Notes under the pieces: model-generated
Told to the model about the DNA's origin: nothing
Seen by the model: the letters and a program-made list of their open reading frames with translations, nothing else
The model's database searches: none
Translations under genes and position numbers: made by a program
From: Candidatus Ruthia magnifica str. Cm (Calyptogena magnifica)
Lineage (GTDB): Bacteria > Pseudomonadota > Gammaproteobacteria > PS1 > Pseudothioglobaceae
Assembly: GCF_000015105.1 (NCBI RefSeq)
Contig: NC_008610.1
Coordinates: forward strand, 744,001 to 808,000
Direction of reading: 5' to 3'
Length of the DNA: 64,000 nt
Shown here: positions 37,626-47,111 of the stretch, piece by piece
How the letters are laid out: the number at the start of each line of letters is the position of its first letter
How positions within the stretch are numbered: the stretch's first letter is position 1

Positions 37626-38716
37626 TGCATGCATCCATCTTTGCCAAATTAGAGCAGCTATCAATGCGCCTTGAAGAAGTGGATGTTATGTTATCCAACC
37701 CAAAAGTTGCTAGTGACGTTAAAAAATTCACAAAGTTATCTATTGAACGCGCTCAATTAACCCCAGTTAATCAACAATTTCAAGCTTACTTGTCACATCA
37801 TAGAAATTTAGAAGATGCAAAACTAATGCTACTTGAAGACGATATGGATATAAAAGCTATGGCCAAAGAGGAAATGCTTGATGTTAAAAAAAAATTAGAC
37901 CATCTTTATTTAGAGCTTAAAAAATCTCTCTTACCAAAAGATCCTAACGATTCTCGAAACATTATCATTGAAATTAGAGCAGGTACAGGTGGCAATGAAG
38001 CTAGTATTTTTTCAAGCAATTTGTTCAAAATGTACAGTCGCTACACCGAAAAGAAGAAATGGCAAATAGAGGTCATAAGCTCCAGTCTTGGCGAGCATGG
38101 TGGTTTTAAAGAAATTATTGCTCGCATTAGCGGGGTAGGTGTTTACTCAAAATTAAAATTTGAGTCTGGCGCACACCGCGTACAACGCGTACCAGAAACT
38201 GAAAGTCAAGGTCGAGTACACACTTCAGCATGTACAATTGCTATTATGCCTGAGGTTGAAAATATTGAAGAAGTTAACATTAATATGAGTGATGTTCGTG
38301 TTGATACCTTTAGGGCCAGTGGCGCAGGCGGCCAACATGTTAATAAAACTAATTCTGCTGTACGCATAACACACATCCCAACTGGTACTGTAGCTGAATG
38401 TCAAGATGGTCGTTCGCAACATAAAAATAAAGCCCAAGCTTTGTTAGTATTAGCATCACGTATTTTCGATCTACAACAACAAGAGCAACACAAAGAACAA
38501 GCATCAACTCGTAAGGAATTGATAGGTAGTGGCGACCGTTCACAACGTATTCGTACCTATAATTATCCACAAGGACGTATTACCGACCATCGCATTAATT
38601 TAACCTTATACAAACTTTCAGAAATTATGGAGGGCAATTTAAATGCAATTATTGAGCCATTAATCGTTGAGCAACAAACCAGTCAATTAACAGAATTGAA
38701 TGATGTTCTAAGTTGA
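37625..38716 (+). CDS. prfA: Peptide chain release factor 1
   Basis: RF1 ends translation at UAA and UAG. The 363-residue protein contains the catalytic GGQ in [15 protein letters not shown] near residue 236, and [13 protein letters not shown] ahead of it. It is coupled to hemA by a one-base overlap. The prmC gene that often follows is not here; instead znuB converges and overlaps its last 9 bases. Confidence 0.97.
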   Translation: MHASIFAKLEQLSMRLEEVDVMLSNPKVASDVKKFTKLSIERAQLTPVNQQFQAYLSHHRNLEDAKLMLLEDDMDIKAMAKEEMLDVKKKLDHLYLELKKSLLPKDPNDSRNIIIEIRAGTGGNEASIFSSNLFKMYSRYTEKKKWQIEVISSSLGEHGGFKEIIARISGVGVYSKLKFESGAHRVQRVPETESQGRVHTSACTIAIMPEVENIEEVNINMSDVRVDTFRASGAGGQHVNKTNSAVRITHIPTGTVAECQDGRSQHKNKAQALLVLASRIFDLQQQEQHKEQASTRKELIGSGDRSQRIRTYNYPQGRITDHRINLTLYKLSEIMEGNLNAIIEPLIVEQQTSQLTELNDVLS

Positions 38717-39496
38717 TCTTTTATACATAAATTGTGACAATATAAATAATCCACCCAAAGCAATTACAATTGCCGGACCTGTGGCCAAATCATAAGCCAT
38801 TGAAGTACCAAGACCAAGAGCAACTGCAACCATAGAAACAATAACTGATTGAAATACCATACCACTGGGAGTATTAGCAAATACTCTAGCAACAGCTGGT
38901 GGAATAATTAGCAGGGAAGTAATCAAAAGCACACCCACAATTTGCACTGAAACAGAAACAGCTAACGCAATCATTAACATAAATAATAACTGATAAAAAT
39001 CTCGATTAAGTCCTTGTGCAACTGCTAGTTCTTCATTTAAGGTTAATAATAATAAACGTTGCCAAAAAATAATGAGCAGTAAGCCAAGTACAATTAAAAT
39101 TACATACACCCAAATAATATCAGCGTTTGTAATAGACAAAATATCACCAAATAAGAGTGAAAAATAATCCATATTAGTGTTACCAATAAAACTTAAAACA
39201 ATAATACCTAATGACAAAGCAATGTGTGAAAAAATACCCAAAATAGCATCATTAGATAAAAATTGTCTTCGTTGCAAAATGACAACAAGTATTGCAAATA
39301 TCACACCCACTATCACCAAACTAAAATGAACACTTAAGCCACTAGCAAGTCCTAAAGATACACCTAAAAGTGCTGAATGTGAAATAGATTCTGAAAAATA
39401 ACTCATACGTTTCCAAATAACAAAACAGCCTAATGAACCTGCAATAATTGAAATACCAATAGCTGCTAGAACGGCCCTAAAAATAAAATTTTCCAT
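38708..39496 (-). CDS. znuB: Zinc ABC transporter permease ZnuB-like
   Basis: This is an ABC-3 family permease of metal uptake systems, 262 residues with about eight hydrophobic helices. The N-terminal [20 protein letters not shown] stretch ([15 protein letters not shown], the family's ISHSAL block) and the [16 protein letters not shown] motif support a zinc transporter of the ZnuB kind. It follows fur by 5 bases. No znuC or znuA is adjacent, so the other subunits must be elsewhere or lost. It overlaps prfA by 9 bases at the convergent end. Confidence 0.9.
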   Translation of the reverse strand: MENFIFRAVLAAIGISIIAGSLGCFVIWKRMSYFSESISHSALLGVSLGLASGLSVHFSLVIVGVIFAILVVILQRRQFLSNDAILGIFSHIALSLGIIVLSFIGNTNMDYFSLLFGDILSITNADIIWVYVILIVLGLLLIIFWQRLLLLTLNEELAVAQGLNRDFYQLLFMLMIALAVSVSVQIVGVLLITSLLIIPPAVARVFANTPSGMVFQSVIVSMVAVALGLGTSMAYDLATGPAIVIALGGLFILSQFMYKRST

Positions 39497-39501
39497 AATG
39501 A

Positions 39502-39939
39502 TTAGTGGCAGTCTTTACAAAGTCCATATAAATACAAACAATGATCAGTAAGTTGATAACCATATTTGTTAGCGATATCATGTTGATGCTGCTCAATAAC
39601 CTCATCAGCAAATTCATCAATTTTGCCACATTTGACGCACACTAAATGATCATGATGATCTACATTTGATAACTCAAACACACTTTTTCCATTGTCAAAA
39701 TTAAGTTTATTAACCATACCTGCCTCTTCAAATTGAGTAAGCACTCGATAAATTGTTGCCACGCCCACTTCTTCACCTTGCATGATTAAAGTGCGATAGA
39801 TATCTTCAACACCCATATGATGATTTTCACTAGTTTCTAAAATTTCCAAAATCTTTAACCTTGGTAGTGTGACTTTAAGCCCTACACTTTTTAGATATTG
39901 AGCATCCATATCTAGCATCCTTAATGTAAAATTAGTCAT
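39502..39939 (-). CDS. fur: Ferric uptake regulator Fur
   Basis: Fur represses iron uptake genes when ferrous iron is plentiful. The 145-residue protein has the DNA-binding domain GLKVTLPRLKILEILE and GVATIYRVLTQFEEAGMV, the metal ligands in HHDHLVCVKCGKIDEF, and a C-terminal CKDC. It is closer to Fur than to Zur, which would lack the TLPRLKIL and HDHLxC pattern, although it precedes znuB. The start may be at an internal ATG (39912) rather than at 39939. A likely target is the box ahead of fbpC. Confidence 0.9.
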   Translation of the reverse strand: MTNFTLRMLDMDAQYLKSVGLKVTLPRLKILEILETSENHHMGVEDIYRTLIMQGEEVGVATIYRVLTQFEEAGMVNKLNFDNGKSVFELSNVDHHDHLVCVKCGKIDEFADEVIEQHQHDIANKYGYQLTDHCLYLYGLCKDCH

Positions 39940-39964
39940 TGATTTTAAATCAAAAAACTAGTAA

Positions 39965-40423
39965 ATGAATAAATTAACTTTGATTGTATTTTTATTGCCA
40001 TTCTTATCTGCATGTTTGCCTAAAATGTCAGATATATCATTATTAACACTGTATAAAGATGATATCCACCAAGGCTCAGTGCTAGAAAGGTTTAAAATCA
40101 ATCAACTGAATTTAGGCATGTCTAAAACACAAGTGCAAGATTTAATTGGATCACCAAGCATTATTGACTCCTTTCACAATAACCAATGGGACTATATTAA
40201 CTACTCTACTTTGCATAAAAAGGATAACATTCACTATCGCTTAGTATTAAAATTTAATGATGACATATTAGTACATATTAACACAACTAATATCGGCTCA
40301 TTATCACAACTCACTGATAAAGAAAAAGAGGCAGAAAATAAACGTATCAGCTATGAAAAAAAGGAAAAAATTACTAAAGAAAAAACGTTAACCAAAAAAG
40401 TATCAGAGAATTACGCTAAATAG
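39965..40423 (+). CDS. bamE: Outer-membrane assembly lipoprotein BamE-like
   Basis: BamE is a small lipoprotein of the outer-membrane protein assembly complex. The 152-residue product begins with a lipoprotein signal (LIVFLLPFLSAC, lipobox LSAC) and has the SmpA/OmlA core FKINQLNLGMSKTQVQDLIGSP and WDYINYS. A charged lysine-rich tail from about residue 118 extends it beyond the usual 110. It is divergent from fur, the standard gammaproteobacterial neighbour. Confidence 0.88.
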   Translation: MNKLTLIVFLLPFLSACLPKMSDISLLTLYKDDIHQGSVLERFKINQLNLGMSKTQVQDLIGSPSIIDSFHNNQWDYINYSTLHKKDNIHYRLVLKFNDDILVHINTTNIGSLSQLTDKEKEAENKRISYEKKEKITKEKTLTKKVSENYAK

Positions 40424-40525
40424 TCCAAAAAACCCATTCGTAAATTTGCAAATTATTGAGAAACAGCACTAATAATGAAAAAATGATCAATACAAAAACA
40501 TCTTAATATAAGTTCTAATAATTAC

Positions 40526-41473
40526 TTACTGTAAAGAGCCAATGGGATTTTGAGATATTAATCTATCGTTAATAGCCAATACAATATCTTTAGCACTTGC
40601 TTCTGTTAGCTGCTCCAACAGAGTCTTTTCTTTTTCAAATAAAATTCTTGAGTCAATGCCAATAATATGCTTAGCAATATAGTTTGCGTCTGCAATACCA
40701 TCTATTAACCCTAGTTTATTAGATTCTTGTCCAAGCCAAATTAAGCCTGTGAATAAATCTTTATGTTTTGATAATTTATTACCCCTACCTGCTTTAACCG
40801 CATTAATAAAATTTTGATGCGATTTATCTAAAATACTAGTTTGAATGTGCATTAATGTTTTTTCATCTTCTGGAGAAAAAGAGTCTAACAAGCCTTTATA
40901 TTTTCCTGCAGTATAGAGTCGTCTTTTAATGCCTAATTTTTTAATAGCATCAACCGCACCAAAACTAGACATAACTACGCCAATACTACCAATAATTGAA
41001 GATTCATCAGCATATATTTCATCAGCAGCTGAAACAATATAATAACAACCTGAGGCGCAAATATCTTCAATAACCACATAGATTTTTTTATCAAATTGCT
41101 TTTTAAAACGCACAATAGCTTTGTAAATTCTACTAGATTGTACGGGTGAGCCACCTGGTGAATTAATTCTTAAAATAACAGCTTTTGCATTTTCTGACTC
41201 AAATGCACTGTGCAACAATTCAATAGCTTCATCAGCATCAATTGAACCTGAACTTTGAATAGTGCCACTTAACACCACTTCAGCAACAAAAGGGGACTCT
41301 TTTTTAAGTACAGTTTCTAATATTCCACTTCCACTCACACCAATATAAGATACAAAATAAAAATAACCAACAAATAATAGGCTAAATATAATACGCCAAC
41401 GACGTTTAGACTTATTTTGGCGTACAAATTCTTGTGCAATATCGGCTAGTTGTTCATCAGCGGTACGTTTCAT
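40526..41473 (-). CDS. sppA: Signal peptide peptidase SppA, S49 family
   Basis: This membrane-anchored serine protease degrades cleaved signal peptides. The 315-residue protein (from ATG 41473) has an N-terminal helix (IIFSLLFVGYFYFVSYIGV), the nucleophile region DICASGCYYIVSAAD, the lysine of the dyad in YTAGKYKGLLDSF, and RINSPGGSPVQSS. An in-frame ATG at 41518 overlaps the divergent ccmA, so I prefer 41473. It is the short, single-domain type. It starts 15 bases from ccmA on the other strand. Confidence 0.92.
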   Translation of the reverse strand: MKRTADEQLADIAQEFVRQNKSKRRWRIIFSLLFVGYFYFVSYIGVSGSGILETVLKKESPFVAEVVLSGTIQSSGSIDADEAIELLHSAFESENAKAVILRINSPGGSPVQSSRIYKAIVRFKKQFDKKIYVVIEDICASGCYYIVSAADEIYADESSIIGSIGVVMSSFGAVDAIKKLGIKRRLYTAGKYKGLLDSFSPEDEKTLMHIQTSILDKSHQNFINAVKAGRGNKLSKHKDLFTGLIWLGQESNKLGLIDGIADANYIAKHIIGIDSRILFEKEKTLLEQLTEASAKDIVLAINDRLISQNPIGSLQ

Positions 41474-41488
41474 ATATAATCTTCGTTT

Positions 41489-42085
41489 ATGTTGAAAATA
41501 GATAATCTTAGTTGTCAAAAAGGCTACAACCTTTTATTCAAGCATCTTTCTTTCGAGATCAACTCAGGTGACATTTTACGCATTACTGGCACCAATGGTA
41601 GCGGTAAAACTTCACTGCTCAAAATTTTAGCAGGCCTAAACGTGCAAGAGCAGGGCGGGGTTTTTTTAGACAATCATGCAGTCAAATCAGAAATCTATCA
41701 AAAAGAAATTTTTTATTTAGGTCATTTATCAGTACTTAGTGGGGAATTAAGCGCACTTGAAAATCTTGAATTTTTAACTGGGCTTAATAAATCTACCAAC
41801 CAAGTACAATTAATTAAAGCATTAAGTAACATTGGTTTAAAAGGTTATGAAGATGAATACTGCGCCAAACTATCAGCAGGAGAAAAGCGCCGTGTGATCT
41901 TGGCAGGATTATTCATCTCCAATGCTAAAGTTTGGCTACTAGATGAGCCTTTTACTGCACTTGATTCTAATGGTGTAGCCATTATTGAACATAGAATCAA
42001 CAAACACTGCGAACAAGGCGGTTTGTGTCTATTTACTACACATCAAAGTTCAGCCTTACTTAATCAAAAGGTGTTAGCACTATGA
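41489..42085 (+). CDS. ccmA: Cytochrome c maturation ATPase CcmA
   Basis: CcmA is the ATPase of the CcmABCD complex that releases haem-loaded CcmE for cytochrome c maturation. The 198-residue protein has Walker A (GTNGSGKTSLL), the signature LSAGEKRRVILAGL and Walker B (VWLLDEPFTALD). It overlaps ccmB by 4 bases. The remaining ccm genes are not in this window, so the cluster is split or partly lost here. Confidence 0.94.
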   Translation: MLKIDNLSCQKGYNLLFKHLSFEINSGDILRITGTNGSGKTSLLKILAGLNVQEQGGVFLDNHAVKSEIYQKEIFYLGHLSVLSGELSALENLEFLTGLNKSTNQVQLIKALSNIGLKGYEDEYCAKLSAGEKRRVILAGLFISNAKVWLLDEPFTALDSNGVAIIEHRINKHCEQGGLCLFTTHQSSALLNQKVLAL

Positions 42086-42747
42086 ATATTTACCTTAAAG
42101 CCCTAAAGCGTGACTTACGTATTGCTATTCGCAACCCTTATAACATATTAAACCCGCTGTTATTTTTTATAATATCGGTGTCACTATTTCCCTTAGCCAT
42201 CAGTTCTGAAACTACCACATTTGCTCAAATTGCAGCGGGTATTATTTGTGTTGTTTCAATGCTCTCAGCACTACTCTCACTAAATGCTTTATTCCATCAC
42301 GATTTTGAAAATGGCATTTTAGAACAAATGGTGATTTCTCACCATTCATTATCCTTGCTCATTTTGTCAAAAATTACCGCTCATTGGATTTTAACCGGTA
42401 TTCCTATTATTCTACTATCACCTCTATTGGGTTTGTTTTTATTTCTTGATGGCGATGGTATTTGGGTGCTAATGATAACACTATTACTAGCCACACCAAG
42501 CTTGAGTCTTATTGGTGCTATTGGTACTTCACTGATTGTTGGTATTAAAAATTCTGGCATGTTATTATCTTTACTGATACTACCTTTATATATTCCTATT
42601 CTTATTTTTGCTTCAAGTGCAGTATCTCAAGCACAATTTGGCTTAGAGATTACGGGTCAATTGTATTTTTTAGCTACAATTCTCATAATAAGTTTAATGA
42701 CCGCACCTTTTGTTAGTGGCATTGCCTTAAAGATAAGTTTAGAATAA
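42082..42747 (+). CDS. ccmB: Haem exporter permease CcmB
   Basis: CcmB is the integral membrane partner of CcmA. It has 221 residues and about six hydrophobic helices, and the family block LNALFHHDFENGILEQMVI. It starts in the end of ccmA (ATGA). The promoter and riboswitch of metK follow within 30 bases of its stop. The usual ccmC is not downstream. Confidence 0.93.
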   Translation: MNIYLKALKRDLRIAIRNPYNILNPLLFFIISVSLFPLAISSETTTFAQIAAGIICVVSMLSALLSLNALFHHDFENGILEQMVISHHSLSLLILSKITAHWILTGIPIILLSPLLGLFLFLDGDGIWVLMITLLLATPSLSLIGAIGTSLIVGIKNSGMLLSLLILPLYIPILIFASSAVSQAQFGLEITGQLYFLATILIISLMTAPFVSGIALKISLE

Positions 42748-42767
42748 TTCATCATTTATGCTATAAT
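42739..42767 (+). promoter_or_regulatory. Promoter of metK
   Basis: A perfect -10 hexamer TATAAT lies at 42762-42767, with TTAGAA at 42739-42744 as a fair -35 site and 17 bases between them. It starts within the last codons of ccmB and places the transcript start about 8 bases upstream of the riboswitch aptamer. Confidence 0.7.
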
Positions 42768-42774
42768 CCCAATT

Positions 42775-42841
42775 ACACGCTGATTTGCCCCGATTGCTAG
42801 CGTTGTTGCCCAAAAGGTAACCAAAACAAGCTAAAGTAGGT
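42775..42841 (+). promoter_or_regulatory. SAM-II/SAM-V-type riboswitch ahead of metK
   Basis: The leader contains ACGCT, then GATTTGCC..CGATTGCT, then AGCGT, then, after 26 bases, GCTAAAGTAGG. The order and wording match the H-type pseudoknot of SAM-II/SAM-V riboswitches (CGCUGAUUU...CC..AUUGC.AGCG and GCUAAA..AGG), as I recall the published SAM-II sequence. ACGCT and AGCGT form P1. The linker carries an additional small hairpin, GTTGCC/GGTAAC at 42805-42810 and 42816-42821. The gene behind it, metK, makes SAM. No terminator follows, so control is probably by masking the ribosome site (AAGGAG at about 42889). Confidence 0.82.
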
Positions 42842-42900
42842 GTTCTTCTTTGTTGAAAACCCGCTTTAAAGATTTTTCGTTTTTACAAGGAGAATAAAAA

Positions 42901-44034
42901 ATGATATTCACTTCTGAATCTGTCTCTGCTGGCCACCCTGATAAGGTTTGTGATCAAATTTCTGATGCCATCTTAGATGCAGCATTGACACAAGATAAGA
43001 ATTCACGTGTTGCTGTTGAAACTTTAGTTAAAGACAATCATGTCGTACTGGCAGGTGAAATTACCACAGATACCAATATTAACTTTGAACAAATTGTACG
43101 CAATACCATTATTGATATTGGCTACAATTGTGATGAATATGGCTTTAATGGTCACACTTGCGATATTACTAATTTATTGGGTAAACAATCTCAAGATATC
43201 GCCTTAGGCGTTAACGAATCATCTAATCACGAACAAGGTGCAGGCGATCAAGGTTTAATGTTTGGTTATGCTTGCAATGCCACTGACGTATTGATGCCAG
43301 CACCTATTTTGTATGCACACCTTTTGGTTGCACGTCAAGCAAAATTAATGAAAGATGGTACATTACCATGGCTGCGCCCTGATGCAAAATCTCAAGTGTC
43401 CATGATTTATGATGGTCATAAAATTAAAGGTGTTGATACTGTTATTTTATCAACCCAACATGATAACGATATTTCGCTTACAGATTTGCGAGAAGCCATC
43501 TTAGAGAAAGTCATAAAGCCAGTACTACCTAGCGAATGGCTAAGTAATAAAACCCGATATCACATCAACCCAACAGGTCATTTTGTCATTGGTGGTCCAA
43601 TAGGCGATGCAGGTCTTACAGGCCGTAAAATTATTGTTGATACTTATGGCGGTATGGCTCGCCATGGTGGCGGTGCATTTTCTGGCAAAGACCCGTCAAA
43701 GGTTGATCGTTCTGCAGCATATGCAACACGTTATGTGGCTAAAAACATTGTTGCCTCCGGCTTGGCTGACAAGTGTGAAATTCAAGTTTCTTATGCCATT
43801 GGCGTGGCGGAACCTACCTCAATTAATGTGGAAACCTTTGGTACAGGAAAAATTAGCAATCAAGCAATTGAGCGTTTAATACACGAACACTTTGATTTAC
43901 GCCCTAAAGGCTTAATTACAATGCTTGATCTTAAACGTCCTATTTATCAAAAAACTGCTAGTTATGGTCACTTTGGACGTACAGAAAATGACATTAGTTG
44001 GGAAAAAACTGACCGTGCTCACTTATTGAAATAA
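42901..44034 (+). CDS. metK: S-adenosylmethionine synthetase MetK
   Basis: MetK makes SAM from methionine and ATP. The 377-residue protein has the signatures [32 protein letters not shown] and [20 protein letters not shown] strong AAGGAG ribosome site stands 7 bases before the ATG. It is followed by ahcY, so two steps of the SAM cycle are neighbours, each with its own leader RNA. Confidence 0.98.
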   Translation: MIFTSESVSAGHPDKVCDQISDAILDAALTQDKNSRVAVETLVKDNHVVLAGEITTDTNINFEQIVRNTIIDIGYNCDEYGFNGHTCDITNLLGKQSQDIALGVNESSNHEQGAGDQGLMFGYACNATDVLMPAPILYAHLLVARQAKLMKDGTLPWLRPDAKSQVSMIYDGHKIKGVDTVILSTQHDNDISLTDLREAILEKVIKPVLPSEWLSNKTRYHINPTGHFVIGGPIGDAGLTGRKIIVDTYGGMARHGGGAFSGKDPSKVDRSAAYATRYVAKNIVASGLADKCEIQVSYAIGVAEPTSINVETFGTGKISNQAIERLIHEHFDLRPKGLITMLDLKRPIYQKTASYGHFGRTENDISWEKTDRAHLLK

Positions 44035-44045
44035 ATCATTGTTGG

Positions 44046-44105
44046 TATAATGATCAATATGCCAAGGAGCGTTGCATTGAAAAATCAAAACAACGCTCAT
44101 TTTTT
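44046..44105 (+). promoter_or_regulatory. Leader with hairpin between metK and ahcY
   Basis: A TATAAT at 44046-44051 is followed by an 8-base inverted repeat, GAGCGTTG (44067-44074) and CAACGCTC (44091-44098), enclosing a loop with a small TTGA/TCAA stem, and then by a T-run (44100-44105). It can serve as the metK terminator or as an attenuator of ahcY. The words GGAGCGTTGCA and AACAACGCTCA also resemble the SAH riboswitch core (GGAGCGCUGCA...AACGGCGCUCA) but without its P1 stem, so I do not call it one outright. Confidence 0.6.
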
Positions 44106-44128
44106 AAACCCTTTATAGAAACAAAAAA

Positions 44129-45526
44129 ATGAGTAAACGACATACAGCAAACCAGATGAACAACCCAACCTTAAACAATCGAGATTACAAAGTCGCTGAT
44201 ATGGCACTAGCCGATTATGGTCGTAAAGAAATAGAGCTTGCAGAAGCAGAAATGCCAGCATTAATGACACTTCGAAAAAAATATCAAAGCACACAACCCT
44301 TAAAAGATGCGAAAATTCTTGGTTGTATTCACATGACCATTCAAACCGCTGTTTTAATGGAAACATTGATCAATTTAGGAGCACAAGTACGTTGGTCAAG
44401 TTGTAACATCTTTTCAACCCAAGACCACGCTGCTAGTGCTATGGTAGCAGCCAATATTCCAACCTTTGCTTGGAAGGGTGAAACTGAAGAAGAGTTTTTA
44501 TGGTGCATTGAGCAAACTATTTTAGAAAATGGCAAACCTTGGGCGGCTAACATGGTGCTTGATGATGGTGGTGATTTAACCCAAACGCTACACGAGAAAT
44601 ATCCAGAAATGCTGGATAACATTCATGGTATTTCTGAGGAAACCACAACAGGCATTCATCGCTTATTAAAAATGATGGAAAAAGGTTCTCTTAAAGTGCC
44701 TGCTATCAATGTAAACAACTCAGTCACCAAATCAAAAAATGACAACAAATACGGTTGTCGCCACTCGCTAAATGACGCCATTAAGCGCGGTACTGACATG
44801 CTCATGTCTGGTAAAAAAGCACTGATAATTGGCTATGGTGACGTTGGCAAAGGCTCTGCACAATCATTACGCCAAGAAGGTATGATTGTTAAAATCAGCG
44901 AAATTGACCCAATTTGTGCAATGCAGGCATGTATGGATGGTTTTGAAATTATTTCTCCCTATATCAACGGTATCAATAAAGGTTCAATTGATGGTATCAA
45001 TAAAGACTTGTTAAATACAACTGATTTAATTGTCACTGCCACAGGCAATATTAATGTTTGCGACAATGCCATGCTACAAACTCTTAAGCCAGGTTCAGTA
45101 GTTTGCAATATTGGACATTTTGACAATGAAATTGACACTCAATATATGCTTGATAATTGGCTTTGGGACGAGGTAAAGCCTCAAGTTCATCGTATTTTTA
45201 GAACAGACAATAAAAGTGACTATTTGATTTTATTATCCGAAGGTCGTTTAGTTAACTTAGGCAATGCAACAGGACATCCAAGTCGCATCATGGATGGCTC
45301 ATTTGCCAACCAAGTCTTAGCACAAATACATTTATTTAATGCAAAATTTGCCGATAAAGGCGGTGATATTTATGTTAAAGTACTGCCTAAAAAGTTAGAT
45401 GAAGAAGTGGCTTCAGGCATGGTAAGTGGTTTTGGTGGTGTACTTACAGTTATGACAACTACTCAAGCTAACTACATTAATGTCCCTAAAAATGGCCCAT
45501 TCAAGCCTGAAAGTTATAAGTATTAA
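44129..45526 (+). CDS. ahcY: S-adenosylhomocysteine hydrolase AhcY
   Basis: AhcY splits S-adenosylhomocysteine into adenosine and homocysteine and so clears the product of SAM-dependent methylation. At 465 residues it is of the long form. The substrate region [15 protein letters not shown], the NAD site [16 protein letters not shown] and the conserved [20 protein letters not shown] (with the catalytic lysine) are present. It lies behind a hairpin leader downstream of metK. Confidence 0.97.
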   Translation: MSKRHTANQMNNPTLNNRDYKVADMALADYGRKEIELAEAEMPALMTLRKKYQSTQPLKDAKILGCIHMTIQTAVLMETLINLGAQVRWSSCNIFSTQDHAASAMVAANIPTFAWKGETEEEFLWCIEQTILENGKPWAANMVLDDGGDLTQTLHEKYPEMLDNIHGISEETTTGIHRLLKMMEKGSLKVPAINVNNSVTKSKNDNKYGCRHSLNDAIKRGTDMLMSGKKALIIGYGDVGKGSAQSLRQEGMIVKISEIDPICAMQACMDGFEIISPYINGINKGSIDGINKDLLNTTDLIVTATGNINVCDNAMLQTLKPGSVVCNIGHFDNEIDTQYMLDNWLWDEVKPQVHRIFRTDNKSDYLILLSEGRLVNLGNATGHPSRIMDGSFANQVLAQIHLFNAKFADKGGDIYVKVLPKKLDEEVASGMVSGFGGVLTVMTTTQANYINVPKNGPFKPESYKY

Positions 45527-45570
45527 TATCAAAAACGCTCAAAAAAATATTTTGATATAAAACTTTTTAT
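45526..45570 (+). terminator. Weak AT-rich hairpin after ahcY
   Basis: ATATCAAAA (45526-45534) and TTTTGATAT (45550-45558) form a 9-base stem just at the ahcY stop, followed by a short T-run in AAAACTTTTT. The stem is AT-rich, so termination may be leaky into glyQ. Confidence 0.4.
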
Positions 45571-45613
45571 GGTAATTTGCGGTAAAATTTTTGTTATTTT
45601 CTGTTGAATTATA

Positions 45614-46537
45614 ATGTCAATTTTAAATTTGGATGCTTGCGCTTCATTTCAAAATTTAATCTCAAAACTACAAACTTTTTGGGCTTCAAAGGGATGTGCT
45701 TTATTGCAGCCCTTTGATATGGAAATGGGCGCTGGCACCTTTCACTCCGCTACGTTTCTAAGAGCTATTGGTCCTGAGCCTTGGAAGGTGGCTTATGTAC
45801 AGCCTTCTCGTCGTCCCACTGATGGTCGTTATGGTAAAAATCCAAATCGTTTACAACACTATTACCAGTTTCAAGTTTTGTTAAAACCTTCGCCCATTGA
45901 CATTCAAGATTTGTATTTAGAATCTTTAACTGAAATCGGTATTAATTTAACCAACCATGATGTACGCTTTGTGGAAGACAACTGGGAATCAGCAACTTTA
46001 GGAGCTTGGGGCTTAGGCTGGGAAGTTTGGTTAAACGGCATGGAAATTTCTCAATTTACCTATTTTCAGCAAATTGGTAGCTTGTCTTGTAAGCCTGTAT
46101 CGGGTGAGCTTACTTACGGCTTAGAACGTTTAGCCATGTACTTACAAGACGTTGATAGTGTATTTGATTTGATTTGGGTTGAGGGTGTTAGTTATTTTGA
46201 TGTATTCCATCAAAACGAAGTTGAACAATCAAAATATAACTTTGAAATTGCCAATATCGAGGTACTATTCAGGCAATTTGATGAGGCTGAAGCCATGCAT
46301 GAAAAATTAATTAAAGCGTCATTGCCTTACCCTGCCTATGAACAAGTAATAAAAGCATCGCATTTATTTAATTTACTTGATGCACGCCATGCTATTAGCA
46401 CGACAGATCGTGCACGGTTTATTCGCAAAATACATGCCATGAGTCAAAAAGTAGCACAAACTTACTATAATTCACGTAAAAATTTAGGTTTTCCAATACT
46501 CAAGCAAGACATGAAAACCAAGTCAAGTAAAAAATAA
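45614..46537 (+). CDS. glyQ: Glycyl-tRNA synthetase alpha subunit
   Basis: GlyQ is the catalytic alpha subunit of glycyl-tRNA synthetase. The 307-residue protein begins with the family block [20 protein letters not shown] and holds [15 protein letters not shown] and [12 protein letters not shown]. It is far from glyS (29.5-31.6 kb, opposite strand), so the usual glyQS operon has been split. The downstream gene follows after one base. Confidence 0.97.
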   Translation: MSILNLDACASFQNLISKLQTFWASKGCALLQPFDMEMGAGTFHSATFLRAIGPEPWKVAYVQPSRRPTDGRYGKNPNRLQHYYQFQVLLKPSPIDIQDLYLESLTEIGINLTNHDVRFVEDNWESATLGAWGLGWEVWLNGMEISQFTYFQQIGSLSCKPVSGELTYGLERLAMYLQDVDSVFDLIWVEGVSYFDVFHQNEVEQSKYNFEIANIEVLFRQFDEAEAMHEKLIKASLPYPAYEQVIKASHLFNLLDARHAISTTDRARFIRKIHAMSQKVAQTYYNSRKNLGFPILKQDMKTKSSKK

Positions 46538-46538
46538 C

Positions 46539-47111
46539 ATGGATATATTTTCCAAAATTTATTTAAGAATTCTAAACTGGGCTGAAAGTAGATATGCTAT
46601 TTATTATTTATCAGTGATTAGTTTTTTAGAATCTAGCATTCTACCCTACCCTCCGCCTGATGTAATATTAGCACTCATGGTACTCAAACGTCCTGATAAA
46701 GCCTGCCATTTTGCTTTTATTTGTACTATTTTTTCAGTGCTTGGCGGCTTGGTCGGATATTTTCTAGGTGAAGTGTTGTTGCAATTTTTATTGAGCTTTG
46801 AACTCATCAAGCCAGAATCAATTGCATACATCAAAAAAATTTTTGATACTTATGGTATCTGGATGGTTGGCATTGCAGCATTTAGTCCTATTCCATACAA
46901 ACTGGCTACCGTTACTGCTGGCACTATGTCCATGGCATTATTGCCATTTATTATTATGTCACTCATTACACGTGCAGCTAGATATTATTTAATTATCTCT
47001 CTGGTTAAGGCTTATAGACAACAGTGTGATCAGTGGCTACAAAAATACATCGACCGTTTGAGTTATATCCTAATTGTAGTTTTTGCACTAGGTATTTGGT
47101 ATGCTAGTTAA
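46539..47111 (+). CDS. YqaA-like membrane protein, DedA/VTT superfamily
   Basis: The 190-residue protein has about five hydrophobic helices, with SFLESSILPYPPPDVILALMV and the FGxxxxPYK-type block AFSPIPYKLATVTAGTMSMAL, features of the SNARE-associated (VTT) family and of YqaA in particular. YqaA proteins have unknown function, possibly lipid transport. In other gammaproteobacteria yqaA sits between pcm and nlpD, and a relic of nlpD indeed follows here. It is coupled closely to glyQ. Confidence 0.82.
   Translation: MDIFSKIYLRILNWAESRYAIYYLSVISFLESSILPYPPPDVILALMVLKRPDKACHFAFICTIFSVLGGLVGYFLGEVLLQFLLSFELIKPESIAYIKKIFDTYGIWMVGIAAFSPIPYKLATVTAGTMSMALLPFIIMSLITRAARYYLIISLVKAYRQQCDQWLQKYIDRLSYILIVVFALGIWYAS

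Noticed and set aside
39502-39939. Zinc regulator Zur, because of the znuB neighbour
   Set aside because: The DNA-binding helix and the HHDHLVC...C pattern are those of Fur.
44046-44128. Firm call of a SAH riboswitch upstream of ahcY
   Set aside because: Only the core words agree; the P1 stem and central pairing of the known class are missing, and the hairpin can be a terminator.
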